A DNA stretch of 64,000 nt from Isoetes taiwanensis (lineage: Eukaryota; Streptophyta; Lycopodiopsida; Isoetales; Isoetaceae), in assembly GCA_021234155.1 (NCBI GenBank), contig JAJEKV010000111.1, positions 812,968 through 876,967 of the forward strand, written 5' to 3'. Positions 44,380 to 56,393 of this stretch are shown here, piece by piece. The position numbers and the translations under genes were made by a program. Position 1 is the first letter of the stretch. Each line of letters begins with the position of its first letter. The notes beneath the pieces were generated by a model, which was given only the letters and a program-made list of their open reading frames with translations, was not told the origin of the DNA and did not search any database.

Positions 44380-47253
44380 AACTGAACGCAAAGTTTGCTT
44401 ACACCATTTGTCATGGCAAGAGTCGGCAACATTTACTTTGCAACAACATGGCAAGAATTTGTCTTTATGATCCTAAGTGTGGCTATGTCCTTCAAGTCTA
44501 TATAATTGAAATGAAGTTAGTAGATATTTGAAGAGCATGGCTTTCGTGTATGAAGAACATATGAGCCAGGATAGCTTCCATATTTAACCCGCGTTCAGGC
44601 TGCATAGTGGAGAGCAATTTTGGGACAGTTTGTGGAATACTTTCATTCATAAGTATGCCAAGGTGGTAGTTGAATGAAGCAGCAAGGTCTTTGTTCTGCT
44701 CCAGTTGCACTAGACGATTGCATAGGTTTCTTGATTTGTTGTACCTCAAGTTGTTGCGGATTTATGTTACCTCAAAATTACTGTTTTGTGTTCCCAGAAT
44801 TTTTCGTCTGATACAAATCCGTCTGCCGGTGCCGTCTTGTTACATTCATTAGCCTGTCCAAGATTGGTTGCTTACGTTGGGAACCAGTTATTGGTGGAGT
44901 TGTTTGAGGAGATGGACATGTTTAGAATTTGTGATATCAAGTTGGGTACTGTTCATTGGTAGAGTGGTGCTAAGATCGATGGTGGATCAAATTTGTGGTT
45001 AATCAAGCATAACGATTCTATCTAAAGCCCTGGAACAAAGATTTGATGACTATTTCCAGATAAGCATTCTTACCTGCATTTCTTCTTTCCGCAGTAATAA
45101 GTGTTTTGGTTACTTTTATAGCTGTGCATTTTCTTAACCTAGCTTTACCGCGACCATGGCTTCTTAAGACATATATCTCTTGGTTATTTGCAAGCGTATC
45201 TTACTATGAGTTATTTTCTCCAATTTCCTCTACTTTCTATAGCTTTTGCAACATGGTGGAGGTGAAGGAGGAGATTGCACTTGCTCAAGTTGGTAATATT
45301 TGTGCAGGTTTTTATTTTGGAAAGACCATATAGAACAATATGTACTGTTGGAAGGTTTCCTGATATTTGATAATTCCTTTTATGATGACCTGGTTTTGGA
45401 CTCCTCTTTGAAGAAGAGATGGAATTATTGGTATTTTAGTTGATAGATAGCAAGAGAGTCTGTCAGATGTGCCAATGATTTCATATTTGATCCTATGCCT
45501 AACTTCTAGATACTTTCTTCAACCTATTTTAAGCTATGGATAGTTTGTTTTGGCTAGCATGCAAGAAATTGATCAACAATAGAGCTCTGTGTTAGAATTG
45601 TCTAGGCCTTCTTATGGTGTTTCAGAGAAGTTCCTTCCTCCTCGGATGGATGGCTACAAGACTGTGTATTGGGCATGTTGATGTGATGGAGATTTATCCT
45701 CACCTTAGGTGGTATTATCCTTTGTTTTTCCTTGCTTGATTTCCTTTTACAAAACAGAAAATCTTGATTGGGACAATTGCCATATTTGAACAGAGATTGC
45801 ATTTGCCATGTGGAGTTTCTTGTATCCTCCGGGTCATTCCAAATTTTTGTACAACTATAAACCCGGGTTGATACCCTTTTGGAGATGGCTACAAGACTGT
45901 GTATTGAGCATGTTGATGTGATGGAGATTTATCCTCAGATGGCGTTGTAGAGTTCTAGAATTTACAACCTTAGGTGGTATTATCCTTTGTTTTTCCTTCC
46001 TTGATTTCTTTACAAAACAAAAAATCTTGATTGGGACAAATTGCCATATTTGAACAGAGATTGCATTTGCCATGTGGAGTTTCTTATATCCTCTGGTCAT
46101 TCCAGTATTTTGTACAACTATAAACCTGGGTTGATACCCTTTGGATGAAGGCCTCTGGTTGCATTGCCTCCGATACTCGACAACAAAATGGTCATTTGAA
46201 TGTTCACTGCCTAGTTGGGCAATGTAATACAAAAGGTCTTCCCTTTTTCTTTCAGTTAGTAGTGACCCAAATTATATGCTAGGTATTTTGAGTGAAAAGA
46301 CGGTGCTATTATTTGTTTGTATTTCCATTAAGATGTTTTCTTAAAAAAAAAACAAATTGCTTGGGCCTATAACGCTCACTAGAGAGAGAGCAACTTCTAT
46401 ACATAAGAGGTTTAACAAACTTCCCATAAAAATTGATGCTATTGGGAAACAAAAACGCAAGTATTGGGAATAGAAAAACTAAAACAAATATATTAAAGGC
46501 ATGAGATAAGGCACAAAAATTAACTTTAGATATTCAAAAGTGAGGGAGTTGCAACATCATTCTTTGAGGAGGTATAACCAGGCATTGAAAAACAGAGGGT
46601 TAGTCTCCTAAATATCCGGTCACAATCGTTATTTTTCGGTTCGAGTTTTTATTTAACGACAAAAAAAAAATTGTGGGTTTTCTATCAAAATTTGACAAAT
46701 AATCATTAGCTTATATTCAAAATCTGGTAGGGGATATTTACTGCCAAATTATCTAGTTATTGTTGGGTATTATAACCCTCCCAAATTATGATTTGTCAGA
46801 CCTTAATCAACAATATTGTCTTCTTAAAGGGCTCTTTGCTGGCCAACAAATGAACTGATTCATGGTACAAGTAGCAAAAAAATGACTTGTTATTGTTGTG
46901 CTACTTACTTTGATCATCCAAATCTATAGTGGGAGATTATTACCCAATGTGATTGGATTTCTGCCAATGGTTGTATCTTGTTATTTCCGTCATTTGAAGA
47001 CATACCATGCTTGTTATAATATCTAGAAAGAACTTTCTTTAGCATATTCTTGTGAAGTTTTTACATCAACATATAGTTTACATGGTTAACATTATTCTAT
47101 AACTCCTATATAGAGGCCTAACATCATTTTCAACTCCTATATAGAGGCCTAAAAGAACTCTTATGTGACGACTAAGTGTACATGGGCATATGTCAAACCA
47201 TTACCAACGTTCCTTATGGAGCACACATTTAAGTTGACAACACATAAATGGAG

Positions 47254-47460
47254 GCCGCGGCTAAATACAAATTACATTAAGCAAGTTTGTCCTCGTCCTT
47301 GTAGAATATGTATATATATTTTATTTTGTGGCACGTCTGCACAAACAAGAGTTGAGGCTTTGAAGCAAATTTAAGCTATCCAAATTGCAACCAAATAAGA
47401 TTTCTGTGCATGTGGAGGGCGCTCGAATCGTTGAATTTGGTCTATGGTATCTGAGATGTG
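47254..47460. repeat. Diverged copy of the ATRIP-like 5' flank
   Basis: GCACGTCTGCACAAACAAGAGTTGAGGCTTTGAAGC-type sequence at about 47,330 matches 36,960-37,000, and CATGTGGAGGGCGCTCGAATCGTTGAATTTGGTCT-type sequence matches 37,040-37,075. Same orientation. It lies directly after the last array unit, as the original lies directly before the first. Confidence 0.7.
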
Positions 47461-47630
47461 AAGTGACAATTCAATCTTAGGACCAACATGTGGAGGTTAC
47501 ATTACACGTGGAGGCTAGTATATAGTTGGTTGTATTTTTAGACCAAAATAATTATACTTTTCCGCTTGCATTGCTGAAACACTCAAATTATTATATTCCT
47601 AAGCGAAGTAACCAAACGTGCTTTTGACTA

Positions 47631-48720
47631 GTTGCTATTTGCATGTTTGAGGCCCCTCTCAAACTTGATTCTTCGTGCCTTCTATTTTATTCTATTCCTT
47701 GGAGTGCCAATCAATATTTTGCATGATTCTATTGCCATGAGGAGTTCAACTCTTGCTATCGACCTATAAGCCATCTTATGCACTCTCTGCTCGCTTGAAC
47801 TGCACATTGATGGGTTTTAATCCTCGTAATAATGGTTGAATTAACTCAATTCCAAAATTCAGGTCTCCTCTTCTCTCCCTTTCTCTCCTCTCATATCCTC
47901 TCCATTCTTGTCCACACCCTTTACTATGCAGCCTTGGAGATGATATCTTTTTTCTTTCTAAATATTGATAAATCATTCTTCATCTAGATGACACCTTATA
48001 AAACCTTCTATGGTTGTTCATTTTGAGATGCCATTCAAAAATAATTGTGTGAAACATATCAACCATGCCCTCTCCTTACCTTGTTGTCGAATATAAGTTT
48101 TTCATCCACTAAGCTTACCTTAATCATCTTATTTTTGAATTATGTAAGGATCATATGCCATGTAATATTCTAGAGGGATGGCTTCGATGGCATGGGCTTA
48201 GTGTGACAGATAGACGGTGCAGACATAGGGGATGATGTTCGGTCTGATAAGTTACGCATTTAAATTGCCATGGAGCAGAAGAAGAAGCAAGGGCATGATT
48301 TGCAGTTGGAGTTGTGTAGCTGAAACACGTGGAAGAAATGGATTGTGCAGCTTTCCTTGCAGTACAGACCTGTTGGACAAGTTTTTCTAGCTCATCGATT
48401 GCTGCCAAGTCCCAACATTCGTCATCGTCGTCATGCTTTCTACTCTAGTGGGAAGTGGGAGTTCAACAAAAGCTAGACTCCAAGACTGCTAATGTGGCAA
48501 TGACGTGCTAAAAGGCATCAATGTTCACCATGGCATCCCTAAAGTCTCTCTTTTGCTATTTGCATGTTTGAGGACTCTCTTGTTCATATGGCATCCTTCT
48601 TGCACAATGAAGTAATCAATATTTTGTGGAGTCCTATTGCCATGATGAGTATTCAGCTCTTACTACCAACCTGCCATTTTGTACCCCCAAAAGGTCTTAC
48701 ACATTATCATTTGGAGATCG
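47631..48720. repeat. Pair of related segments, 47,631-47,800 and 48,551-48,720
   Basis: Both begin TTGCTATTTGCATGTTTGAG and continue with similar AATCAATATTTTG and CCTATTGCCATGA(T/G)GAG phrases. They flank the ATRIP exon-1 copy. Confidence 0.65.
48220..48500 (-). pseudogene. Duplicated exon 1 of the ATRIP-like gene
   Basis: The minus strand encodes LAAIDELEKLVQQVCTARKA and CFSYTTPTANHALASSSAPW, close to exon 1 of the gene at 36.8 kb (LAAIDELEKLAQQTCAARKA, CFSYTAPTANHALASSSAPW). The start codon is out of phase with this frame because of an indel in the GAC run near 48,425. The homology ends before the coiled-coil half of the exon, and no other exon is present. It is a truncated duplicate. 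Confidence 0.85.
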
Positions 48721-49212
48721 AATGGCTTATGGGACCCAAACAAACAAACACAGAACAGTCGGGCTATTATTGTCCAAAATTGAAAAGCTTCCCAAGGGAC
48801 ACCACATATGCCAGAGAACGCCGCAAGTAACACCACATGCGGCATTCCCTTTTCTCAAGCGAGAATGTTTTGGACATCTGGGTTTCCTCTCCTAACTCCT
48901 CCACTATATATATGTGCAACATGGCACTCGTTGTTGGACTTGGCTACGTGCACTTTGGTTTTTTCTTGCTTTCTGTGCTTTCGTTCCACTTGCTTCTAAA
49001 ATAAAGATCTAAAGGGTTTAAAAAGGAGTATGGTTGTTTGTCGTGGATTGAAGAGAGATCTCCCTTGAGCACAATTACTGCTCGAATTTATACCCATGTC
49101 TCTAGAAAGTAGTGTTCTAGGATAAAAAGGTTCTGGCTTCAAGAGTATCTCATCGAATCAGATGGCGAACAATATGAGATTTTAGTAATTGGCAGTTTCT
49201 AGCTGCTTTATG
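48721..49212. other. Unassigned
   Basis: A short TATATATATG stretch near 48,907 is present. No supported gene. Confidence 0.35.
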
Positions 49213-50735
49213 GGGCCATAGCTGGGGCTAGAGCATTCGTGCAAGGTCAAGGTAACATTACCTACTTTAGTATTTTCAAAAATATAGGCAAATATACCAA
49301 TGTATTAAACATGTAAATAATGATTTAGACTAGCATTCTCTGGTTACAAGGAGCTCTAACTCGAATGTAAAAAGATAAGTTTATTTCTTCATATATTGTT
49401 TCTTTCTCCACAGTTGTCAATCTCTACATCATCTCTATTGAAAGGGTTCAAGTTGAAAGGCATTTGGATGAAAAGACTATTTTGGAACCCTTTTGGTAGC
49501 AAGTTCTTAGCACTTACAAATCATGAAGCTTATGAGGTGATTCTGTTTAGATAGTAACGTGCTTGCAGTACCACTTGCGCATTAGAATTAGAAGAGATAA
49601 AATTATAATATCAGTCCCACTTTTTCTCTATTTCGGCACAACGGCTAGCCTAACACTTTGTTTGCTTGAATAGCATGTTTAAAGACTCACATTTTAGGTT
49701 TCATCAATTTCAAATTATTGTCTGACTAATAATATAGTAGCGCAGGAAGTTAATGATAGTTGTTGTTTTGAACATTGAAGTTTCAGATGATATTTGCATC
49801 TAACTATAGCTATTATATCGTCGCATTGTTGAGGAGTTTGATTTGGACTTTATGTCATCACCTGTTGGATTTTGAAATACACGTCAGGTAAGGTTTAGAA
49901 TGGAATAAGGAATCAACTTGATTTATCTTTCTTCATGATTTGGACCTGTATTCACCTAATACTTTGAAGATTGTAGTTTGTTTTGTTCTAAGAACATTGC
50001 ATTTATCCATCCATTAGCTTGGCTTTATGTCCATCACTACATGAAAAAGGTATAATGTCTAGTACAACAACAAATTGTCTGACATAGTTAAACTCCAATT
50101 ATCGGTGCAATCTTAGCACTTTATTTGTCGTGATCATCGTTCATAAACATGCAAAATTGTGGCTCCAGTTATGTCATAAAAATTGATCCAAAGTCATCTT
50201 CGAACTGTATAAAAATGTATAGAATATCAAGTTGTGACTATATTGTGTTTAACATTGTGGCAAGTTATTAACAATATGAAGGGAATCGATTAAGGGAAGT
50301 ATCGGGAGCATCAATCTCAAAAAAGGAATTGACGTTAGGTTTGTATCCTGCTTCATGGTCGTTAAAAATAAGTTTTGATGGCACTAGGTACTTTTCCCAC
50401 AATCCTACTTTAGCTATCTTCCTGACCTATAGGGGCCCGAATGTGATAGGTGAGCCGTCTATTTAACCATTCAATGTTGAGCCCTTATACTCTAGAAGAG
50501 ATGAACATATGCTCTTGGAGTATGAACGTTCAGTGACAAAGGAGCAGAAGCTGCATGGGAGAGGTTTGAAGGCATCAAAGACTTAGTCAATGTACTTTAT
50601 GAAGAAGAGCATGAGGAAGCTGATGAGAAGATACAATGCTTCGATGCAGACCAACCAGCATTTTGGGTAGCTGCTTCAATAGGGATGGGCATGACTAACC
50701 TATCCATAGTCATCATTGAAGGCCAGGAATATTTT
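49213..50735 (+). repeat. Direct repeat R1 carrying decayed unknown gene
   Basis: Starts GGGGCCATAGCTGGGGCTAG and matches R2 (51,085-52,632) over most of 1.5 kb with moderate divergence and indels. The coding-like parts lie near its end; the first kilobase is AT-rich and non-coding. Confidence 0.75.
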
Positions 50736-51085
50736 CTTCTAACCGACATTAAGAACCTTCTAGAATGCAGAGCCCGATGTTATTAGACGAGCTTCTTGGC
50801 ACTTCTTGGATAGTAGAAAGATTTGGATAGTTTTATCAACCATCAAACACATGAGTTCCCAAGGGTAGTTCGAGAACCCTATGTCAGAACTAAAAGCTTA
50901 TAACAGGATCAGAGGCCAGATGACAGAAAAATATCTTCCTTTCGAGGAAGAATCTTTGGCACTTTACGAGCAAATGGGACTGAAGGCAAGACCACGGGTG
51001 TGTTTCAGCACCACCATCTAGCTACCAGAGGGCAATAGAGCTGACAACTTTCGGATCCCTCTGAAAGGACCGCATAGAGCTTGGG
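50300..51085 (+). pseudogene. Decayed relative of the unknown retroelement gene, copy 1
   Basis: Plus-strand pieces give TRYFSHNPTLAIFLTYRGPN with VIGEPSI (about 50,390-50,460), then WVAASIGMGMTNLSIVIIEG (about 50,665-50,725), then a frame at 50,881 (MSELKAYNRIRGQMTEKYLP) ending with LPEGNRADNFRIPLKGP. These correspond in order to ALAIFLTHRAEN, VAAPLGLGITSL and LPTQVREADTYTESRPP of 19,221-17,686. Stops and frame changes break it. The long non-coding stretch before it could be intron, in which case it may derive from a host gene rather than the element. Confidence 0.55.
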
Positions 51086-52632
51086 GCCATAGTTGGGGCT
51101 GGAGCATTCGTGCAAGGTTAAGGTAACACTATCTACTTTTGTATTTTCAAAAATATTTTGCAAATGTATAGGCAATTATACCAATGTATTAAACATGTAA
51201 ATAATGGTTTAGACCAGCATTCTTTGGTTTCAAGGAGCTCTAACTCAAATGTAACAAATAAGTTTAGTTTTTCATATTTTATTGCTTTTTCCACGAGTTG
51301 TCAATTTTTGCATCATCTGTGTTGAAAGGGTTCAAGTTGATAGGCATTTGAATGAAGAGATTATACTTAATGGAATCCTTTTGGTAGCAAGTTCTTAGCA
51401 CTTACAAATCATGAAGCTTATGAGGTGATTCTGTTTAGATGGTAACATGCTTGCAATACTACTTGTACATTAGATTTAGAATTAAAATTATAATGTCACC
51501 ACGTTTTGCTCACTTTTTCTCTATTTTGCCGCAACAGCTAGCCTAACATTTTATTTGCTTAAATAGCATGTTTAAAGACTCATATTTCAGGTTTCAATCA
51601 TTTCAAGCTCTTGGCTGACTAATGATATATTAGCTCAATAAGTTAATGATAAATGTTGTTTTGAACATTGAAGTTTTAGATGATAGTTGCATTTATATCG
51701 TCACATTTTCCAGGATTTTGATTGAAACTTTATCTCATCACTTGTTGGATTTCGAAATACACGCCAAGTAAGGTTTAGAATGGAATAAGAGGTAAACTTG
51801 AATTATCTTTTTTCATGATTTGAATCTATATTCACCTAATACTTTGAAGGTTGTAGTTTGTCTTCTTCTAAGAACATTATTTACCCATCCGTCGGCTTTG
51901 CCTTATGTCCGTCACTACAAGAAAAAGGTATCTATAGTGTCTAGTACAACTTCAAATTTTATGATATAAGGAAAATTTGTTAAACTCCAATTATCGTTGC
52001 AATCTTGGCACTATACTTGTCGTGATCATTGTTCATAAACATGCAATAATGGTGGCAAAAGTTGTGTCAAGATTGTGGCTTCAGTTCTGTCACAAAAATT
52101 GGTCCAAAGTCATTTTGGAACTGTATAAAAATGTAGAGAATATCAAGTTGTAATTATTTTGTGTTCAACATTATGGCAAGTTATTAACAAAATGATAGCT
52201 AGAATTCATCCATTATGGAATCGATTAATGGAAGTGTCAAAAGCATCAAATTTAAAAAAGGAATTGCTGTTAGGTTTGTATCTTACTTCATGGTCGTCGG
52301 CAATAAGTTTTGACAGCACTAGGTACTTTCCCCACAATGCTGCTTTAGCTATCTTCCTGACTTGTAGGGGCTCCAATGTGATAGGTGAGTCGTCTATCCA
52401 ATCCTTCAACCTCGAGCCCTTATACTTTAGAACAAGTATGAGCATTTAGTGACAAAGGAGCAGGAAGCTACATGAGAGAGGCTTGAAGACGTTAAAGACT
52501 TGGTCGATGTAGATTCCAAAGAAGAGCAGGAGAAAGCTGATGAGGAGGAGATACAATGCTTCGATTCAATGCAAACCAACCAGCATTTTAGATAGCTGGT
52601 CCAATAGGGATGGCCATCACTAGCCTATCTCC
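51085..52632 (+). repeat. Direct repeat R2, ended by an LTR insertion
   Basis: Second copy of R1. The match stops at 52,632, where an LTR begins (TGTGATACTCCC), while R1 continues into the MSELKAY part. The LTR therefore truncates or interrupts R2. Confidence 0.75.
52159..52632 (+). pseudogene. Decayed relative of the unknown retroelement gene, copy 2
   Basis: The 52,159-52,449 frame encodes FDSTRYFPHNAALAIFLTCR and GSNVIGESSIQSFNLEPLYF. This matches the end of the first frame and start of the second frame of the gene at 17.7-19.2 kb, in a single reading frame. A following acidic piece is in another frame (DSKEEQEKADEEEIQCFD). It ends at the LTR at 52,633. Confidence 0.6.
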
Positions 52633-53885
52633 TGTGATACTCCCTATTAAATATACGACGCCCGGTCGTACATCTCGTAGGAAATCCCCCATCCAGCCCT
52701 CTAGCTGGATGAGCCCTCCATCTATCCCACACCCAAGATATCTCCAGTGCGGGAAGGGGACATGGAGGTGCCTTGACGCCCTTCCCCTATGGGCTCCTAT
52801 AACAGCGGAAGCATAACATAATGTCAGCACTAACAACAATAATGCATCTAAATACCTCGAAGGGTAGCCCATCCATACATCCATAGATCCAACAAAGATA
52901 TCAACATGTCATAAAACATGAGAACTCCTACCAAGCTCAGACTCGTAAGGAAGTAGAATGACGGCTAGGCCACAAGATAGAGCAAACCGAGATATAACAA
53001 TGGCAGGGCTGGCTATAGACAATGGCTAGGGTTGGCCACTCCATTCGCCCCTCCTGTGCATACTTTGCAGACTAGCTAGATCGGGCTCTGGCGTGACTAT
53101 AACCTGCCGGATACGTAGTCTCATGGTATCACCCATCGATGCTACTCCGGGTTGCATCTCCCCGATCCGATGAGGTAGGAAGGGTTCTATCTTCCCTTCC
53201 AGAGGCATACTGGTTCCATGGGCGGCTAGAGAATCGTGACGGCACACGATTTATACCCGACTGAACTTTTCAAAACAAGAGCCAGGCCAAAACCTGCAAC
53301 TCCTGAGGGTCAGGGCGACACCATTGACCCAAGAAGTGTCAGACCCATACCCGACCCACACGAAGACTATAGACCTAGCCTACTATGGGTCCCCAGTAGC
53401 CACATTCAGCAGGGACCCCCATCCATTTTGCCACTAGCCTCGTTGTATAGTGCTAAGTCATTCCATAGCCCCCGTAGCCGGGTGGGTTCCTATGCACAGG
53501 CCGCATAATAGTAGGAACTAAGGGTCTAAACTAGAAGCATCATTTAGATAATAGCCACTAGGTCTCTACCCCCCTTCCCAATACACAAAGGTGCAAGCAC
53601 GCGATCAACCAACATCGTACATCAACATAACATGATCAATAATGAAGATACGTCTAATCCTAATCACATGCATCTAGCTTACAGTTAGGGTTCATTGATT
53701 AGGGTTCCAAACCTAGACTGAGGGTTCTAAGAAGGCTCTACTAACAAGATAAGATACTAGCTCATCTGGAATCCTAGGTTCCAGATGATCTACCTATGAA
53801 GCTACTATGAATACCTGCTCCGGACGAACTTCCTCCAACTCCTGAGGTCCGTTTGATTTGATGATGAGTCGAGTGACATTAAAAT

Positions 53886-53917
<32 letters not shown>

Positions 53918-53921
53918 ATGA
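53886..53921 (+). repeat. Microsatellite (CTAT)n, about 8-9 units
   Basis: Uninterrupted tetranucleotide run inside the third-family LTR. Confidence 0.95.
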
Positions 53922-54001
53922 TGAGCGTATTGCCTTGAGGCTATCGATCTGAGCTGCGCCGCAATGAACGGTGTTTGAAACGGAATTCCGAAAAAGTGGC
54001 C

Positions 54002-54024
54002 TAGGGTTAGGGTTAGGGTTAGGG
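54002..54024 (+). repeat. Short TTAGGG-type run
   Basis: Four TAGGGT units in the third-family LTR, 6-base period rather than the 7-base period of most plant telomeres. Too short to be telomeric. Confidence 0.8.
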
Positions 54025-54037
54025 TACTTATAGGTTA

Positions 54038-55647
54038 TGTGACGCTCCCAGAATATATACGACCCTCGGACGTATACATACGGGGACTTTCCCCTCCCAT
54101 GGCAATCATTTCACCATGAGCAGGGCCCTCCGTCTATTTCAGGCCATCTATGAAATGAGGCCCGAAAGAAGGACACGAAGGGGTCATTCGGCCCACGCCT
54201 TCAGTGGGACTCCTACGTCGCGGAAGCATGAATACAAGGGTTAGCACACAGCATGAATATACATAAATAACCACCACGAAGGGTGGTGCATCCATCTAAT
54301 ATACCAACGGCGTAGAATATGCATCTAATCCCTCTGAAAACACCCGAGAACCCGGGTTCTACCCGGCTCGAGACTCTCGTGAGGATCGGTGGCGGGGGCC
54401 TCAAGGAATCGCCAGGCCAGGAGTCTTGGCATGGCGTTGGGCGGCATAGAACATTGGCTAGGGTTGTCCACTCCATCCGCCCCTCACATTGCACACTTTG
54501 CGGATGGGTCGATTCATGCTATGGCTTTGCTATAGCCTTCCTGGAGACGCATAAACTTCGGGGGCATCACCCTCACGAGTCTACTCGAGGTTCATGGCCT
54601 TTGGTCCGATGAGGCAGGCCAGGGGGGCGTCCCCTTCGAATCCGCAGTGGTTCCATGGGTGAGCTAGAGAATACGTGCGCATCGGCGACCCCCGCATCCG
54701 TGCAGACTTACTCACCTAAATCTACTCAAAGTGCATGGTGCTCCATACGGATCACACCTCTACACCCAGGGAGTGTCAGACCCATACCCGGCCCTCAACG
54801 TGACCGGCTATCAGGCCTAGCCCACTGTAGGAGTCTCATGAGCCTTGTATGCTCATGCAAGACCCCACCCCTCATGTCACCACTGTGTTCCTTGTCTGGT
54901 GCTAAGCCAGACCATAGCATCTAGGACCCGGTGGGTTCTTGTGCACAGGCCGCATATAATGGGACTGTACAGGGCGCTATCTAGGAGCATACTACAATAC
55001 ACGGTTCAGAGGCCTCTACCCCCCGTAATCCCCCCGTTTCAAAATCAGATTAAGCGAAGAACTAACAATCCATCCTTTCAGAGCAAGAACCAGAATTGAA
55101 TATAAAGAGAACTTGTTTGTACAATCAAGGGTTAGTTTTTATGATTGATTCACAAAGAGAACAGAGAGAGACGGACACAACCAAGTGTTATCTAGAATTC
55201 ACATAGCCACCTACCACGAATTAAGGCTGGACTCGTTTTCCATGAGGCCCTCCATCTTACGGGAGTTGAGAATTCAGTTTGCACTTCCACGAGGGACGGC
55301 TGTTATGGTGATCTTACGCAAGTGTATGATGGCCCCCAGCTCCCGGCCTTCCTTGGTCGATCTTGAGAGTCCATCCCGGGGATAGGGGTCAAGTTGGCAT
55401 CCAAACTTGGCAATCCCCATCTTTGCCCAATCGATTGGGCGGTGTGGCCCCCAAATGGTAATTAGTCTAATTTCCTAGGTTATAGGTTATTATTATTAAT
55501 GTGTTAAATTAGCATAGCTAATTTAATCCTTTTAAGGTAACTCCCTAGGTTGCAATTAAATTCCCATTGCAAATACATGGCGTGAGACCGTATTTTCCAT
55601 TACAAATACATGGCGTGAGGCCAGGTATAACTACACGGAACGTCACA
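54038..55647 (-). repeat. 3' LTR of chromovirus 2
   Basis: 1,610 bp, begins TGTGACGCTCCC and ends GGAACGTCACA. Contains the same block order as the other two LTRs. The pairing LTR is outside the window. Confidence 0.85.
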
Positions 55648-55665
55648 TTCTCCCCTCCTTTAAAA
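55648..55665 (-). other. Polypurine tract of chromovirus 2
   Basis: Minus-strand TTTTAAAGGAGGGGAGAA directly upstream of the 3' LTR. Confidence 0.8.
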
Positions 55666-56393
55666 TTAATCTTTGTCCTCGGCGTTGAGGTTAACTAATT
55701 GAGGACATAAGTAAAGCGAATTATAAAATAAAATTAAAATATAACATCAATATTTTGAAATTATAGTATTTCGAGGCGATAATACATCGAAGTTGAAAAT
55801 ATCAAAACTTATCATCAAGAGAGTTTAGGACCCAAGAAGTCCGATTTAAAACATTCTCGACGGACAAAATTCATACATGTAGACAAAACCAATACGGAAA
55901 AAAGTTGGGTCATCGGCAACCCTCTATACAAGGCGGTGGCGACTTGTTCATTGGCTGCACCCAACCATATACCCGTGGGTTAATAATATGATTAAGTTGT
56001 GGTTGAAGGGACCACCCCTACAAATAAAAGAAAAATATCTAGAAGGGAATCTATCATGTGTACGGCTTGCAATTCATTGTGGCATAAGGAATGGTGGAGT
56101 TCCCGTTATAGCGGAATGAATGCGGTCTATTTATTAGATGCCTTTCTAGCAATTAGCGGTCATGTCAACATCAACAATACACCACGTCCTAGAGAACGAA
56201 GGTGATCTCATCATCGGTTATTATTATCATATACGATCGTCTACCCCTCTAGAACATGATTCTCGGTCAATCAAGCCTTCAAGCTTACGTAGGGAGCGGG
56301 GTTGATAGCATCATTGATGGTGCGGCCTTGAGATTCCCGCATGAAGTCCGGATAGTGCTTCTCAAGGTCTATCTTCATCACCCGGTAGCATCT
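55666..56393 (-). other. Spacer between pol and 3' LTR, chromovirus 2
   Basis: AT-rich, no supported frame. It corresponds to 11,932-12,797 of chromovirus 1; both contain a TCAACATCAACAATACACCA/GACATCACACC-like phrase followed by ACGTCCTAGAGA. Confidence 0.5.

Larger units (their letters stand above)
37286..47253 (+). repeat. Tandem array of three units, 3.2-3.5 kb each
   Basis: Unit 1 is 37,286-40,785, unit 2 is 40,786-44,036 and unit 3 is 44,037-47,253. Each begins CCACGAGAATCGACTGCACA and ends near AACACATAAATGGA. Units are very similar by eye, with scattered substitutions and small indels. Each contains a hydrophobic ORF near its start and an internal 265-base direct repeat. Unit 1 is longer because of an additional 219-base duplication. 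Junctions between units are identical in form, so the array grew by unequal exchange or replication slippage from one unit boundary. No transposase, LTR or TIR is evident. Confidence 0.9.
52633..54037 (-). repeat. LTR of a third related chromovirus family, interrupted
   Basis: Starts TGTGATACTCCC. Several blocks match the LTRs of the other two elements in order: CATTCGCCCCTCCTGTGCAT, GGTGGGTTCCTATGCACAGG, and CTCTACCCCCCTTCCCAATA. The expected ending (CGTCACA) is missing because chromovirus 2 starts at 54,038. The remainder should lie beyond the right edge of the window. Confidence 0.75.

Noticed and set aside
37286-47253. CRISPR-like or LTR structure in the tandem array
   Set aside because: Units are kilobases long and contiguous, without spacers, PBS, PPT or terminal TG/CA repeats.
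54002-54024. Interstitial telomere
   Set aside because: Only about four 6-base units inside an LTR.
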